Source: Rhodoferax sp. (GTDB lineage Bacteria > Pseudomonadota > Gammaproteobacteria > Burkholderiales > Burkholderiaceae_C). Taken from it: a stretch of 64,000 bases of DNA. The first letter of the stretch is position 1. Each line of letters starts with the position of its first letter. This document shows positions 36,259 to 45,423 of the stretch, piece after piece. The notes under the pieces were generated by a model. The model saw nothing but the letters and a program-made list of their open reading frames with translations, had not been told where the DNA came from and did no database searches. Location: NCBI RefSeq assembly GCF_018780565.1, contig NZ_JADMJN010000005.1, positions 186,001 through 250,000 of the forward strand, in the 5' to 3' direction. A program made the position numbers and the translations under genes.

Positions 36259-36540
36259 ATGTCACAAAGTAATCTTGGTTCAAGCGCGCCTTGGTGGAAA
36301 TTTGGACATGTCTGGCTGGTTTTGTCGGGCCCTGCCATCGTTGTCGTCGCCGGTTTCGTAACGCTTTATCTTGCCGTTACAAGGCCTGATCCGGTCGTTA
36401 CGGAAGACTATTACCGCAAGGGAATTGAAATCAACAAAACCCTGGAAACGGATGCCAGTCTCGCGCCCGCCATACAGGCTCGCAACCACGCTCAGACCGG
36501 GGTTGTGCCAAGGTCAAAAACTGTTACCACTCAGCCCTGA
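36259..36540 (+). CDS. ccoH: FixH/CcoH family protein
   Basis: A 93-residue single-span membrane protein (helix about 18-41), starting with a short cytosolic PWWKFGHVWLV segment and continuing into TRPDPVVTEDYYRKGIEINK. The DYYRKG motif marks the FixH/CcoH family, which is needed for cbb3 assembly and maturation. It follows ccoG by 8 bases. Confidence 0.9.
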   Translation: MSQSNLGSSAPWWKFGHVWLVLSGPAIVVVAGFVTLYLAVTRPDPVVTEDYYRKGIEINKTLETDASLAPAIQARNHAQTGVVPRSKTVTTQP

Positions 36541-36571
36541 CTTTTTGCTTCAATAAACAGGAGGCCTTACT

Positions 36572-36862
36572 ATGGCATCACAACGATGGATGTGGATTGT
36601 CTGGCCGGCCTTTCTGGTTGCCGGCATCCTTGAAGTGCTGGTTTTTGCGATGGTTGATCCGCAAGATCTGCACTGGTTCGGGCAACCGGTGGCTATTTCT
36701 CGACAAGGTGTTTATACCCTCGCATTTTTTGTGTTTTGGCTGATCGCAATGCTATCAAGTGGCTTGACGACTTTGCTGTCGATGTCGCCGTTTGAAGTCA
36801 ATCGTTGCCCTTTGCCTCCAGATGCCCGACCGGACGGTTGCCCCAAGCAAGGACCCTGCTAA
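36572..36862 (+). CDS. Unknown membrane protein in the cco cluster with Cys-rich tail
   Basis: I do not recognise the family. The 96-residue protein has two hydrophobic segments (about 7-26 and 47-70) and a short tail with three cysteines (C-x11-C-x5-C with several prolines) at the C-terminus. It starts with an exceptionally good AGGAGG ribosome site and sits 31 bases after ccoH, so it is expressed with the cbb3 cluster. Two helices plus a cysteine tail would fit a metal-handling or assembly role, but that is inference only. It converges on fnr with 23 bases between stops. Confidence 0.8.
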   Translation: MASQRWMWIVWPAFLVAGILEVLVFAMVDPQDLHWFGQPVAISRQGVYTLAFFVFWLIAMLSSGLTTLLSMSPFEVNRCPLPPDARPDGCPKQGPC

Positions 36863-36885
36863 CAGCACTGTTTCATGCAGTCGAC

Positions 36886-37608
36886 TTACTCGGTACAGGC
36901 TTTGGGGTTGACGATATCCCTGAGCGCGTCCGTATTGAGGATCCGGACGTGACGTTGCTTGACCTCCACAATGCCATCCTCAACAAATTTTGAGAATGTG
37001 CGGCTGACGGTCTCCAGTTTCAAACCCAGATAGCTGCCAATTTCTTCACGGGTCATCCGAAGCACCAATTCCGATTGGGAGAAGCCACGGGCATGCAGTC
37101 GCTGAACCAGGTTCAGCAGGAAGGCCGCAAGCCGCTCTTCTGCCCGCATGCTGCCCAGCAGAAGCATCACGCCGTGCTCCCTCACAATTTCGCGACTCAT
37201 GATTTTGTGCACATGACGTTGCAGTACATTGACCTCGCGAGAAAGCTCTTCTATGCGGTCAAAGGGCATGACACAGACCTCGGCATCCTCCAATGCCACG
37301 GCATCGCAGGTGTGATGGTCATTCACGATGCCATCAAGGCCAATGACTTCGCCGGCCATCTGAAAGCCGGTGACTTGATCCCTGCCGTCTTCCGAGGCCA
37401 CACAGGTTTTGAAGAACCCGGTTCGAATGGCATACAGACTCGTGAATTTTTCGCCATTTCGAAAAAGCGTCGTGCCACGCTTCACTTTGCGTCGGGTTGC
37501 CACCACCTCGTCAATGCGATCGAGTTCGTCCGAACTCAGGCCCATGGGCATGCAGAGCTCTCGCATATTGCAGTTGGAGCAGGCGACTTTGATGGATTGA
37601 GGGGTCAT
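36886..37608 (-). CDS. fnr: Oxygen-sensing regulator FNR
   Basis: CRP/FNR-family activator whose [4Fe-4S] cluster senses oxygen. The 240-residue protein has all four ligand cysteines in the right places: Cys10, Cys13, Cys19 (spacing C-x2-C-x5-C) and Cys112 in EVCVMPF. It carries the cyclic-nucleotide-like fold and an HTH with ETVSR, the E-SR residues that read TTGAT half-sites. The ATG at 37608 is chosen; the frame is open further to 37731 through the FNR box. It is divergent from hemN and close to its likely targets ccoN, ccoI, uspA and hemN. Confidence 0.96.
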   Translation of the reverse strand: MTPQSIKVACSNCNMRELCMPMGLSSDELDRIDEVVATRRKVKRGTTLFRNGEKFTSLYAIRTGFFKTCVASEDGRDQVTGFQMAGEVIGLDGIVNDHHTCDAVALEDAEVCVMPFDRIEELSREVNVLQRHVHKIMSREIVREHGVMLLLGSMRAEERLAAFLLNLVQRLHARGFSQSELVLRMTREEIGSYLGLKLETVSRTFSKFVEDGIVEVKQRHVRILNTDALRDIVNPKACTE

Positions 37609-37682
37609 GATGTAGATTTTGGCACTGATTAGGTGGCAGCCCTGATGTTGATCAAATCTTCCTGATGTGGATTCAGCACTCA

Positions 37683-37725
37683 TTTGACTGAGATCAAGCA
37701 ATATTCTGATCCTTTGAGGCATATT
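37683..37725 (+). promoter_or_regulatory. FNR box and -10 element of hemN (fnr/hemN intergenic region)
   Basis: TTGAC-TGAG-ATCAA (37683-37696) matches nine of ten FNR consensus bases. A CATATT hexamer at 37720-37725 lies 23 bases downstream, the class II position, giving a start near 37731. That leaves about 19 bases of leader with an AAGGA ribosome site before hemN. The same box is 81 bases from the fnr ATG and may autoregulate it. A separate TTGATCAA octamer lies at 37649-37656. Confidence 0.68.
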
Positions 37726-37749
37726 CGGCAAGCTTGCGAAGGATTATTC

Positions 37750-39147
37750 ATGAATGCCGCTGTTGCCGCCCCCATTTCCGAAGACCTGTTACGTCGATTT
37801 GACGTGTCCGGTCCGCGCTATACCTCCTATCCGACAGCGGATCGCTTTGTTGAGGCCTTTTCTGTCGAGGATTACACCCAGGCGCTGAAACAGCGGCGCT
37901 CCGGGGCTGCGGCCATGACCTTGCCGCTGTCCTTGTATGTGCACATCCCGTTTTGTGAATCCCTGTGTTATTACTGTGCCTGCAACAAGATCATCACCAA
38001 ACACCATGATCGCGCAACACCTTATCTACGCTACTTGAGTCGTGAAGTTGATTTGCATACCGAGCATCTGGGTGTCGGGCAGACTGTTACACAGTTGCAC
38101 TTGGGCGGAGGCACTCCCACATTCCTGTCGGATGACGAACTCCGTGAACTGATGGGCATGCTACGGCGCAACTTCACTTTCACTCCGGGTGGTGAATACT
38201 CGATTGAAGTTGATCCGCGCACCATTGATGCCAAACGGCTGGATACGCTGGCCGAGTTGGGGTTCAACCGATTGAGTTTTGGGGTGCAGGATTTTGACCC
38301 TGCGGTGCAAAAGGCTGTCCATCGCGTGCAGCCGGCTGAGCAGGTTTTTGCCCTGGTCGAGGCGGCCCGCCAACGTGGATTTGAGTCGATCAACGTTGAT
38401 CTGATTTATGGCCTGCCGCAGCAGAATCCGGAGTCCTTCGACCGCACGCTGGCGCAGGTCGTGGCCTTGCGGCCAGACCGGATTGCCTTGTACGCCTATG
38501 CTCACTTGCCCGAGCGCTTCAAACCCCAGCGCCGCATCAATACCGTCGAATTGCCCAGCGGGGCGGCCAAAGTCGCGATGCTTGCACGCTCTATGGCCGC
38601 GTTCATGGGGGCGTCTTACGTGTATGTGGGGATGGATCACTTTGCTTTGCCCACAGATGCGCTGGCAGTGGCCAAGCGCCAGGGGCGTTTGCATCGAAAT
38701 TTTCAGGGTTACAGCACGCAGCCGGATTGCGATCTGATTGGCCTGGGGGTGTCGTCGATTGGTCGCATTGGGGCCACCTACAGCCAGAACGCCAAGACGC
38801 TGGAAGAGTATTACGATTTCCTGGATCAGGGCCGTTTTCCTGTCGTTCGTGGTTTGGGTTTGTCACGTGACGATCTGGTCCGGCGCGCAGTCATCATGGC
38901 CTTGATGTGCCAGGGGCAGGTGCTGTTCGAGTCCATTGAACTGGCTTATCTCGTCGATTTTCAGAGGTACTTTGCTACCGAGATCGAGTCCTTGCACCAG
39001 CTGGCTGAGCAGGGATTGGTCACCGTGGATGAATCGGGCATTCAGGTCACTGCCATGGGCTGGTTTTTTGTCAGGGCGGTGGCCATGGTTTTTGATCGTT
39101 ACTTGCAAACTGACCGTACGCGCGCCAAGTTTTCGAAGATCATTTAG
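37750..39147 (+). CDS. hemN: Oxygen-independent coproporphyrinogen III oxidase HemN
   Basis: Radical-SAM enzyme that makes protoporphyrinogen IX without oxygen, providing heme when the cbb3 oxidase is expressed. The 465-residue protein has YTSYPTADRF at the N-terminus, the radical-SAM cluster motif CESLCYYCACNK (C-x3-C-x2-C-x-C as in HemN), GGGTPTFL and NVDLIYGLP, and the C-terminal HemN domain. The ATG at 37750 has an AAGGA site; the frame upstream is open to 37684 but crosses the promoter. Adjacent downstream gene starts 9 bases later. Confidence 0.96.
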   Translation: MNAAVAAPISEDLLRRFDVSGPRYTSYPTADRFVEAFSVEDYTQALKQRRSGAAAMTLPLSLYVHIPFCESLCYYCACNKIITKHHDRATPYLRYLSREVDLHTEHLGVGQTVTQLHLGGGTPTFLSDDELRELMGMLRRNFTFTPGGEYSIEVDPRTIDAKRLDTLAELGFNRLSFGVQDFDPAVQKAVHRVQPAEQVFALVEAARQRGFESINVDLIYGLPQQNPESFDRTLAQVVALRPDRIALYAYAHLPERFKPQRRINTVELPSGAAKVAMLARSMAAFMGASYVYVGMDHFALPTDALAVAKRQGRLHRNFQGYSTQPDCDLIGLGVSSIGRIGATYSQNAKTLEEYYDFLDQGRFPVVRGLGLSRDDLVRRAVIMALMCQGQVLFESIELAYLVDFQRYFATEIESLHQLAEQGLVTVDESGIQVTAMGWFFVRAVAMVFDRYLQTDRTRAKFSKII

Positions 39148-39156
39148 CATCGTTCG

Positions 39157-39834
39157 ATGCAAACCTCTCTCGCCGTGACGGCGCTTCTCATGGGCTTGGC
39201 GGGTGGCCCGCACTGTGTCGCCATGTGCGGTGCAGCCTGTGCCGGCATCGGACAGGCCGCAGGTCCACGAAAAAATTCTGCCCTATGGAGCTTCCAGGCG
39301 GGGCGGGTTGTGGGCTATTCGGCCCTGGGTGCCCTGGCTGCTGCCTCGATGCAGGGCTTGGGTTGGCTGACGGTCCAGTCGGCTGCCTTGCGGCCCGTAT
39401 GGACGCTATTTCATGTCGCCACCTTGGTCCTTGGCATGTTGCTTTTATGGAATGCGAGGCAACCGGTCTGGCTGGAGCAGGCGGGGCGACGAATTTGGTC
39501 TGGCGCACGCTCACTGGCTTCGGCATGGGGCAGGGGTGCACCCTTGGTGATCGGCATTTTCTGGACGTTCCTGCCCTGTGGACTTTTGTATTCGGCCCTG
39601 CTGGTCGCGGCCTTGACGGGCAGGGCGACGGAAGGGGCCTATGTCATGGCCTTGTTTGCCCTGGGGACCAGCGTGTCCATGATGGCCGGTCCCTGGCTCT
39701 GGCTGCGTTTGCGTGGCGCAGATACCGGTGACTGGGGTGTGCGTCTTGCCGGCATCGCTTTGGCTGCCAGTTCGGCATGGGCGCTTTGGATGGGCTTTTT
39801 CCATAATGCTGCGCCGTGGTGCGTGAGCCCTTGA
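39157..39834 (+). CDS. Sulfite exporter TauE/SafE family protein (COG2836-like)
   Basis: A 225-residue membrane protein with about six hydrophobic segments and the motif GGPHCVAMCGAACAG (His-x3-Cys-x3-Cys) in the first helix, which is typical of the COG2836 branch. Proteins of this branch often sit in cbb3 loci and have been linked to metal or thiol transport; the substrate is unknown. It is 9 bases downstream of hemN, so FNR control is expected. Its Cys/His pattern would suit a copper-handling role, which is inference. Confidence 0.85.
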   Translation: MQTSLAVTALLMGLAGGPHCVAMCGAACAGIGQAAGPRKNSALWSFQAGRVVGYSALGALAAASMQGLGWLTVQSAALRPVWTLFHVATLVLGMLLLWNARQPVWLEQAGRRIWSGARSLASAWGRGAPLVIGIFWTFLPCGLLYSALLVAALTGRATEGAYVMALFALGTSVSMMAGPWLWLRLRGADTGDWGVRLAGIALAASSAWALWMGFFHNAAPWCVSP

Positions 39835-39888
39835 ACGCCGGACAAGCGGCTATCATTCGGCAGATTGGAACCGGCAGGAGTACTCGCC

Positions 39889-40980
39889 ATGGATGCTCGC
39901 AAACCTCGCAACGAAGCCAAGCGCCTGGAAGCGTTGCACTCCTATGTCATCCTGGACTCGGCTGCAGAGCAGGCTTACGATGACATTGTCAACTTGGCCT
40001 CTTACATCTGCGATGCCCCCATGGCGTTGATTACCCTGATTGACGAAGATCGCCAGTGGTTCAAGGCGAGGGTGGGTGTGGATATATTGCAGACGCCCCG
40101 CGGAGATGCCTTTTGTGCCCATGCAATTCTCGATCCCCATGAGGTGATGCAGGTCCAGGACACCTCACTGGACCCACGTTTTTCCGAAAACCCCCTGGTC
40201 ACCGCTGATCCAAACATACGCTTTTATGCTGGTGCGCCTCTGGTGACCTCGTCCGGTGCAGCATTGGGAACTGTTTGTGTGGCGGACCGGGTGCCCAGAA
40301 CGCTGGAGCCACGGATGGTGGATGCACTGAAGGCACTCTCCCGTCAGGTGGTGTCATTGCTTCAGCTTCGCCATTCTCTGGCGGAATTGAAACTTCTCTC
40401 CGACGCACAGCAACACCGTCAGAAGCAACTGGAGGGTTATCAAAAGCGCTTGGAAGATTTGAACCTGGTGCTGGTGGAGCAGAACACAACGGATCCATTG
40501 ACGGGCCTGAAGAATCGCCGTGCGTTTGATCGCATCCTGAATGAGGAATCCTCTCGAACCGAGCGCTCTCATTCATCCCTGGCACTGGCCATCATTGACG
40601 TGGACCATTTCAAGTCGTTCAATGACGAATTTGGTCACGTGGCGGGCGATGAAGCACTGCAACAGGTGTCGTTGATGTTGCAATCGCATGCGCGTGCCTA
40701 CGATCATGCAGCCCGCTATGGCGGCGAAGAGTTTGCCGTGATTCTGCCCGATACCCGAATCGATGCCTGTATGGTGGTTGCTGAGCGAATTCGCCGGGCG
40801 GTTCAGGAATTTGACTGGCGTCACAGGCCCATCACGATCAGTGTGGGCGTGGCTACCACCACTTCAGCGAATGGCACCATGAATCTGGTGGAGCGGGCCG
40901 ACAGGGCCTTGTATGAGGCGAAGCGCAAAGGACGAAACTGCGTAGTGCATTTGGGAGACGCTGCAGTTTTCGTTCCTTAA
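39889..40980 (+). CDS. GAF-GGDEF diguanylate cyclase
   Basis: A 363-residue soluble protein: GAF domain (about 20-165, ending near ALSRQVVSLLQLRHSL), a coiled linker (about 170-195) and a GGDEF domain (about 198-355). The GGDEF has an intact catalytic motif YGGEEFAVIL, with TDPLTGLKNRRAFD at the start and IDVDHFKSFND for Mg2+ binding. The ATG at 39889 has an AGGAG ribosome site. Its stop shares four bases with that of the convergent adaptor gene (TTAA at 40977-40980). It could supply c-di-GMP for the HD-GYP protein to degrade. Confidence 0.92.
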   Translation: MDARKPRNEAKRLEALHSYVILDSAAEQAYDDIVNLASYICDAPMALITLIDEDRQWFKARVGVDILQTPRGDAFCAHAILDPHEVMQVQDTSLDPRFSENPLVTADPNIRFYAGAPLVTSSGAALGTVCVADRVPRTLEPRMVDALKALSRQVVSLLQLRHSLAELKLLSDAQQHRQKQLEGYQKRLEDLNLVLVEQNTTDPLTGLKNRRAFDRILNEESSRTERSHSSLALAIIDVDHFKSFNDEFGHVAGDEALQQVSLMLQSHARAYDHAARYGGEEFAVILPDTRIDACMVVAERIRRAVQEFDWRHRPITISVGVATTTSANGTMNLVERADRALYEAKRKGRNCVVHLGDAAVFVP

Positions 40981-42164
40981 CGCGGCCGGACCGCGGCACC
41001 ATCTTTCAATTTCGTATCAGGGTACACAATCACTTGTGTACCTTTGTCCAGACCGGCCTTGATCCAGGCTTGCACCCCGTTGCGCGCTGCAACTTCGACT
41101 TCCTGCAAACGTGCATGCCCCTTGTCCAGTACGAACAGTCCCGAGCGCGCGCCAACCGGAAACAAGGCGCTGACAGGAACCTTGATGGCGTTTTCGACGA
41201 CCTGGACCAGCACCCGTATATCCAACTTGAACCCATCACCCAAGGTCTGCCATTTCTCGGGTGACGTCGTGATATCAATGATGGCATTGACCCGTTGTTC
41301 CTCCACCCCCAGAGCGGAAACTTTGGTAAACGCTGCCGGCTCGATCAAGCGTACCTGTCCGGTCAGGGTATCGGGCCCCCCCCAATTGGAGAGTTCAACC
41401 CTGGTGCCTGGGCGGATCTGCGCGGCGTCTTCGGTCAGAACGTCCACCACCACTTCAAGTTGCGTAGGGTCGCCCAGTTCCATCAACGGCGTGCCGGCCA
41501 TCACGAGGCCTTCGCTTTGCTGCAGTACTTTGAGGACCCTGCCCGAGACTGGCGCCTTGACCTGGTACTCCCGCTGCTGGACCCCGGGGGTGGTTTGGAA
41601 AAACTGCTTCAAGGCAACGCGTGATTGCTCCAGCTCATGGCGTGCAGCATCTTCTTCCTGGCGGGCACTTTCCAGTTCTTTCTCACGCAGGCGAACGCTG
41701 AGTCTTCCGGTTTCATTCTGAGTCGGTGAAACAAAGCCTTGTTGGGCCAAAGCTTCGCTGCGCTTGAGTTCGGCTCTTGACTGGTCCAGTGCTGCCGCGG
41801 CCCGCTCCACATTGGCCCGCGCGCGCCCCACGGTGGCCTGCATGGCGCCCATCCGCGCCGCCTGCTCGGCACGGGTTCGTTCATCCAGCAAGGCTGGCGC
41901 AACTGGCCACAGGGTCGCCACGGCGGCATCTTTTTGCACAGCATCGCCCTGTTTCAGGTGAATCCGCGCCACGCGGCCCGTCAGTGGTGTTGAGACCACA
42001 TACCTATCGCGCACCCGTGTCTTGCCGTCCTCTTGCACGGCGCGTTCAAACAAGCCCTGTTCCACGGTGGCAACTTCCACATCAGTTGGGGCTGGCATGA
42101 ATGCCCATGCGATCAGTGCAAGCCCCAATAGCACGAGCAGTCCAATCAACAGCTTCATTTTCAT
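40977..42164 (-). CDS. Periplasmic adaptor (HlyD/MacA-type) of the exporter
   Basis: A 395-residue membrane-fusion protein: N-terminal anchor helix (about 3-22), the beta-barrel/lipoyl halves (STPLTGRVARIHLKQGDAV and KAPVSGRVLKVLQ), and a long helical hairpin between them (about 100-195). This is the last gene of the three-gene exporter. The ATG at 42164 has an AAGGAAG ribosome site 17 bases after the permease stop; a longer frame upstream is not supported. Like MacA/DevB proteins it would link the inner-membrane ABC transporter to an outer-membrane channel, which is not encoded here. Confidence 0.9.
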   Translation of the reverse strand: MKMKLLIGLLVLLGLALIAWAFMPAPTDVEVATVEQGLFERAVQEDGKTRVRDRYVVSTPLTGRVARIHLKQGDAVQKDAAVATLWPVAPALLDERTRAEQAARMGAMQATVGRARANVERAAAALDQSRAELKRSEALAQQGFVSPTQNETGRLSVRLREKELESARQEEDAARHELEQSRVALKQFFQTTPGVQQREYQVKAPVSGRVLKVLQQSEGLVMAGTPLMELGDPTQLEVVVDVLTEDAAQIRPGTRVELSNWGGPDTLTGQVRLIEPAAFTKVSALGVEEQRVNAIIDITTSPEKWQTLGDGFKLDIRVLVQVVENAIKVPVSALFPVGARSGLFVLDKGHARLQEVEVAARNGVQAWIKAGLDKGTQVIVYPDTKLKDGAAVRPR

Positions 42165-42181
42165 TCGGTCTTCCTTATTCT

Positions 42182-44545
42182 CTATTCGCGTGTCTTGAGG
42201 ACACCCACCAGATCCAGCGTATCTACCCGTCGACGAACAATTAGCGCGCTCATGGCCCCTGCCGCCAGTACACACAAGGCCGCAAAGGCATAGGTCGCTG
42301 GCTGAATGACAAAGGGAAAATAGAACTCATCTGTTTCAATCATCGTAACAATGACCGACGCCAAAAAATAGCCAAAGATCATGCCCAGGGGCAGAGCCAA
42401 TACAATTTCAATGGCCAGCTCCCCCAATAGAAAAGCGGAGACTTCACCGCGGGTGAATCCCAGCACGCGAAGGCTGGCGAGCTCCCAGGCTCTTTCAGCC
42501 AAGGCGATGCGGGCGTTGTTGTAGACCACGCCGATCGCGATGATTGTGGCAAACCCGGTCAGAATGGCGCTGAACACCAATACGTTGCGTGCGGTAATTT
42601 CCTCGATATTTCTGGCCATCACGGACTTGCTTACCGCGGCCGCCACCCGTGGGAGCTCCTTGATCCTGTTCAGCAGCGCGGGTTCGTAGCCTCGATCCAC
42701 GGCAACGGTAATCTGGTTCACCATGTCACCCTCGCGCAGCAGCCTGTTGAGGGCGTTGCGTTCGATGTAGGCGTTCATGCCCATCATCTCCGCAACTGTG
42801 CCAGCCACGGTCAGGTGAACTACCTCCCGGCGTCCTTCCAGAAATTCCAGGCGCAGGGTGTCGCCAGGTCTTACCCGCAGACGTTCAGCCAGCCGGTCGG
42901 TTAGAAGCAGGCCGTCACGCGGCGGAGTGAAAACCTGGTGCCCCAGATCGACGATACGATGCAGCTCGGGTTGCGCAGCTTTGCCCTGGACTGCGCCGCG
43001 CCACGCATGGTTGGCATGAACCAGTCGGACTGGCACGCTTCGGGCACCCTCAACAGCACTCACGTGGGGCAGCTTGGCGATCTCATGCTGGACCCGTGCG
43101 GGCGTGGCTTCCAGGAGCGCGATCGACACATCGCCCCGCAGAACCTGATTGAACTGGGTGTCCATCAAGAGAGCAATGGCGTCGCGCCAGAATGCGCCGG
43201 TGATCACAATAGCCATGGCCACTGCGACGCCAAATACGGTGAGCGTTGTGCGCAGGGGGCGGCGCTCCATGGTCCGCAAAATCATGCGTACTGCGGGTGA
43301 GAACCAATGGCGCAAGCCCAAGCGCTCAATCAGCATCGGCTTGTAAACACCCGGCGATGGCGGGCGCATGGCGTCTGCGGGCGAGAGTTTCACGGTGGCA
43401 CGAATGGCATTGAGGGTGGCCAGTACGGCAGCGGCCATGGCGACACCGACGGCGGCCCAAATCAGCGCCGGGTCAAGGCGGTAGCGCAGCTCGGGAAAGC
43501 GAAATACATCAGCATAGATACCTACGAACCAGTGTCCCAGCGCGGCACCCAGACCCAGGCCAATGGCCACACCCACCACGACAATCACCAGCACAAGCTT
43601 CAAATAGTGCAGACCAATTGCCCGGTTGTCGTAGCCTAGAGCTTTCAACGCAGCGATTTGTTCGCGTTGTGTGGCAATCTGCCGGCTTAGCACCACGTTC
43701 AGGAGAAAGCCGGCCACGGCCAGAAAAATGCTGGGCAGCACCGTTCCCAGCACACGTTGCTCCTTGATTTCCGAATTCAGAATCATGTGGGACATCTGCA
43801 GATCCCGACCATGTGCGCTGATCCCGCCGTAGGGCTCCAGCATCCGATTCAGCTGGTCGATCACAGGCCCTTCTGTAGCGCCGGGACCCAAGCGAACGGC
43901 CACCTGATTGAAAGCGCCGTCCATGTTGTATGCGGCTGCCAACGCGCGCCGGTCCAGCCAGAACACGCCGAAGCCCTGTTGGTCTGGGGATCCGCCCATG
44001 CCTGCGAAGATGTATTCTGGCGAAAGTGCGATCCCCACGATCAGAAGATCCTCGCGCTTGCCGTTGATCAGCGCGTTGATCCGGTCGCCAGGCTTGAGTT
44101 GGCGCGCAAGCGCAAATCCCTCGGATACCAGCGTCTCAATCGCGCCATTGTGGTGCGGAGCCACCATTCGTCCGCTGCGTAAATTGACTATATTCAGCCG
44201 CTGAGGCAAGCGAACGTCCAGTCCGATCAGCCGTCCGACAATCGGGTCGGCCACATTGGGTATGGTGATCGGCACGATGTGGGACAGCGATGTCTGTACG
44301 TGGGCGGCACCGGGAATCGTTTCCAGCTGACGTTCCAGCGACAGTGGTGCGCGTTTGAGGGTGGCAAAAACATCAGCGAAGCGGGCGTCGGCGTAATACA
44401 GGTCGCGTGACCACGACAGGGCATCGTATGCGCTGAAGCAGGTGATAAAACCTGCCACACCACTGCCTACCACCAAAGCGATGGTAATGGCTTGACTCCA
44501 CATCAGGCGAAGATCGCGCAGCAGTTTGCGGTCAAGGGCTTTCAC
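42182..44545 (-). CDS. ABC transporter permease, FtsX/MacB-like (duplicated)
   Basis: A 787-residue inner-membrane protein with two FtsX-type core regions, an N-terminal helix (about 16-38), three helices about residues 270-395 and a last set near 660-780. Large periplasmic domains lie between them. The two halves are similar in layout, an arrangement of the LolCE/YbbP type. It has a clear ATG at 44545, 9 bases after the ATPase stop. The substrate is unknown; lipoproteins, lipids or peptides are typical for this class. Confidence 0.9.
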   Translation of the reverse strand: MKALDRKLLRDLRLMWSQAITIALVVGSGVAGFITCFSAYDALSWSRDLYYADARFADVFATLKRAPLSLERQLETIPGAAHVQTSLSHIVPITIPNVADPIVGRLIGLDVRLPQRLNIVNLRSGRMVAPHHNGAIETLVSEGFALARQLKPGDRINALINGKREDLLIVGIALSPEYIFAGMGGSPDQQGFGVFWLDRRALAAAYNMDGAFNQVAVRLGPGATEGPVIDQLNRMLEPYGGISAHGRDLQMSHMILNSEIKEQRVLGTVLPSIFLAVAGFLLNVVLSRQIATQREQIAALKALGYDNRAIGLHYLKLVLVIVVVGVAIGLGLGAALGHWFVGIYADVFRFPELRYRLDPALIWAAVGVAMAAAVLATLNAIRATVKLSPADAMRPPSPGVYKPMLIERLGLRHWFSPAVRMILRTMERRPLRTTLTVFGVAVAMAIVITGAFWRDAIALLMDTQFNQVLRGDVSIALLEATPARVQHEIAKLPHVSAVEGARSVPVRLVHANHAWRGAVQGKAAQPELHRIVDLGHQVFTPPRDGLLLTDRLAERLRVRPGDTLRLEFLEGRREVVHLTVAGTVAEMMGMNAYIERNALNRLLREGDMVNQITVAVDRGYEPALLNRIKELPRVAAAVSKSVMARNIEEITARNVLVFSAILTGFATIIAIGVVYNNARIALAERAWELASLRVLGFTRGEVSAFLLGELAIEIVLALPLGMIFGYFLASVIVTMIETDEFYFPFVIQPATYAFAALCVLAAGAMSALIVRRRVDTLDLVGVLKTRE

Positions 44546-44554
44546 AAGGTACCT

Positions 44555-45319
44555 TCACCACGAGAGCTCGGAGGGCTTCAGCTTTTGGGCATTGCGCTCA
44601 ATACGTTGGATGCGGCCACCGCCCAGATGCAGCACTCGATCGGCCATGCCGGCGATGGCCGCATTGTGCGTGATCACGATGGCGGTTGTGCCCAGTTCCC
44701 GGTTGATGCGCTCAATCACTTCCAGTACCAGTTTTCCAGTGACGTAGTCGAGCGCGCCGGTAGGCTCGTCGCACAGCAGCACCTCGGGGCGCTTCACGAT
44801 GGCCCTGGCAATTGCCACGCGTTGTTGCTCGCCCCCGGATAGTTGCGAAGGGAAGTGGTCCAGCCGCTCCCCTAGGCCGACCAGGCTTAGCGCGTCGATA
44901 GCCGGCATCGGCTTGTCTGCAATATCGGTTACCAGTTCGACGTTCTCGCGCACCGTCAAGCTCGGAATCAGGTTGTAGAACTGAAACACAAAACCGACGT
45001 GCTCGCGCCTATACCGTGTCAGTTGTGCCTCCGTTGCGCCTGTCAACTCGTGTTCGGCAAAGCGGGCAATGCCGCTGCTGGGGCGATCCAAGCCGCCAAG
45101 GATGTTGAGCAAGGTTGATTTGCCGCTACCCGAGGGGCCCAGCAAGACGATGAATTCACCGCGATAAACGGTCAGGTCCACATCCAGCAGTGCATGGACT
45201 TTCACCTCGCCCATCTGATAGGTCTTGCTCAAGCCCCGGGCCATGAAAACAGCCGGGCGACCTGCCTCATCGCTGGGCGGGTTCTCGCGGGCAGGGGGAA
45301 GTGTTTGGACGGTTGGCAC
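44555..45319 (-). CDS. ABC transporter ATPase, LolD/MacB-like
   Basis: A 254-residue nucleotide-binding protein with Walker [19 protein letters not shown], the MacB/LolD-specific Q-loop region [18 protein letters not shown], signature [15 protein letters not shown] and Walker [13 protein letters not shown]. The frame starts at GTG 45319, about 27 bases after the predicted FNR-dependent start. A start at Met26 (45244) is also possible. First gene of the exporter operon. Confidence 0.9.
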   Translation of the reverse strand: MPTVQTLPPARENPPSDEAGRPAVFMARGLSKTYQMGEVKVHALLDVDLTVYRGEFIVLLGPSGSGKSTLLNILGGLDRPSSGIARFAEHELTGATEAQLTRYRREHVGFVFQFYNLIPSLTVRENVELVTDIADKPMPAIDALSLVGLGERLDHFPSQLSGGEQQRVAIARAIVKRPEVLLCDEPTGALDYVTGKLVLEVIERINRELGTTAIVITHNAAIAGMADRVLHLGGGRIQRIERNAQKLKPSELSW

Positions 45320-45352
45320 AGTTCAGGGTTTGGCGATGGGTGCTATGTGTTC

Positions 45353-45394
45353 AATATGGCATGTTCTCGCCCTGGCTGGATTGACTTACGTCAA
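45353..45394 (-). promoter_or_regulatory. FNR-like class II promoter of the exporter operon
   Basis: TTGAC-TTAC-GTCAA (45381-45394), the same palindromic half-sites as at ccoN, lies between the exporter and dusA. On the minus strand a CATATT hexamer (45358-45353) follows at 22 bases, the spacing and sequence found at hemN. This predicts a start near 45346, centred 41.5 bases from the box, and transcription into the exporter. For dusA the box is too close to its ATG (36 bases) for this geometry. Confidence 0.65.
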
Positions 45395-45423
45395 AAAGTG
45401 CTGGGGCAGGGATAATCCGTCGC

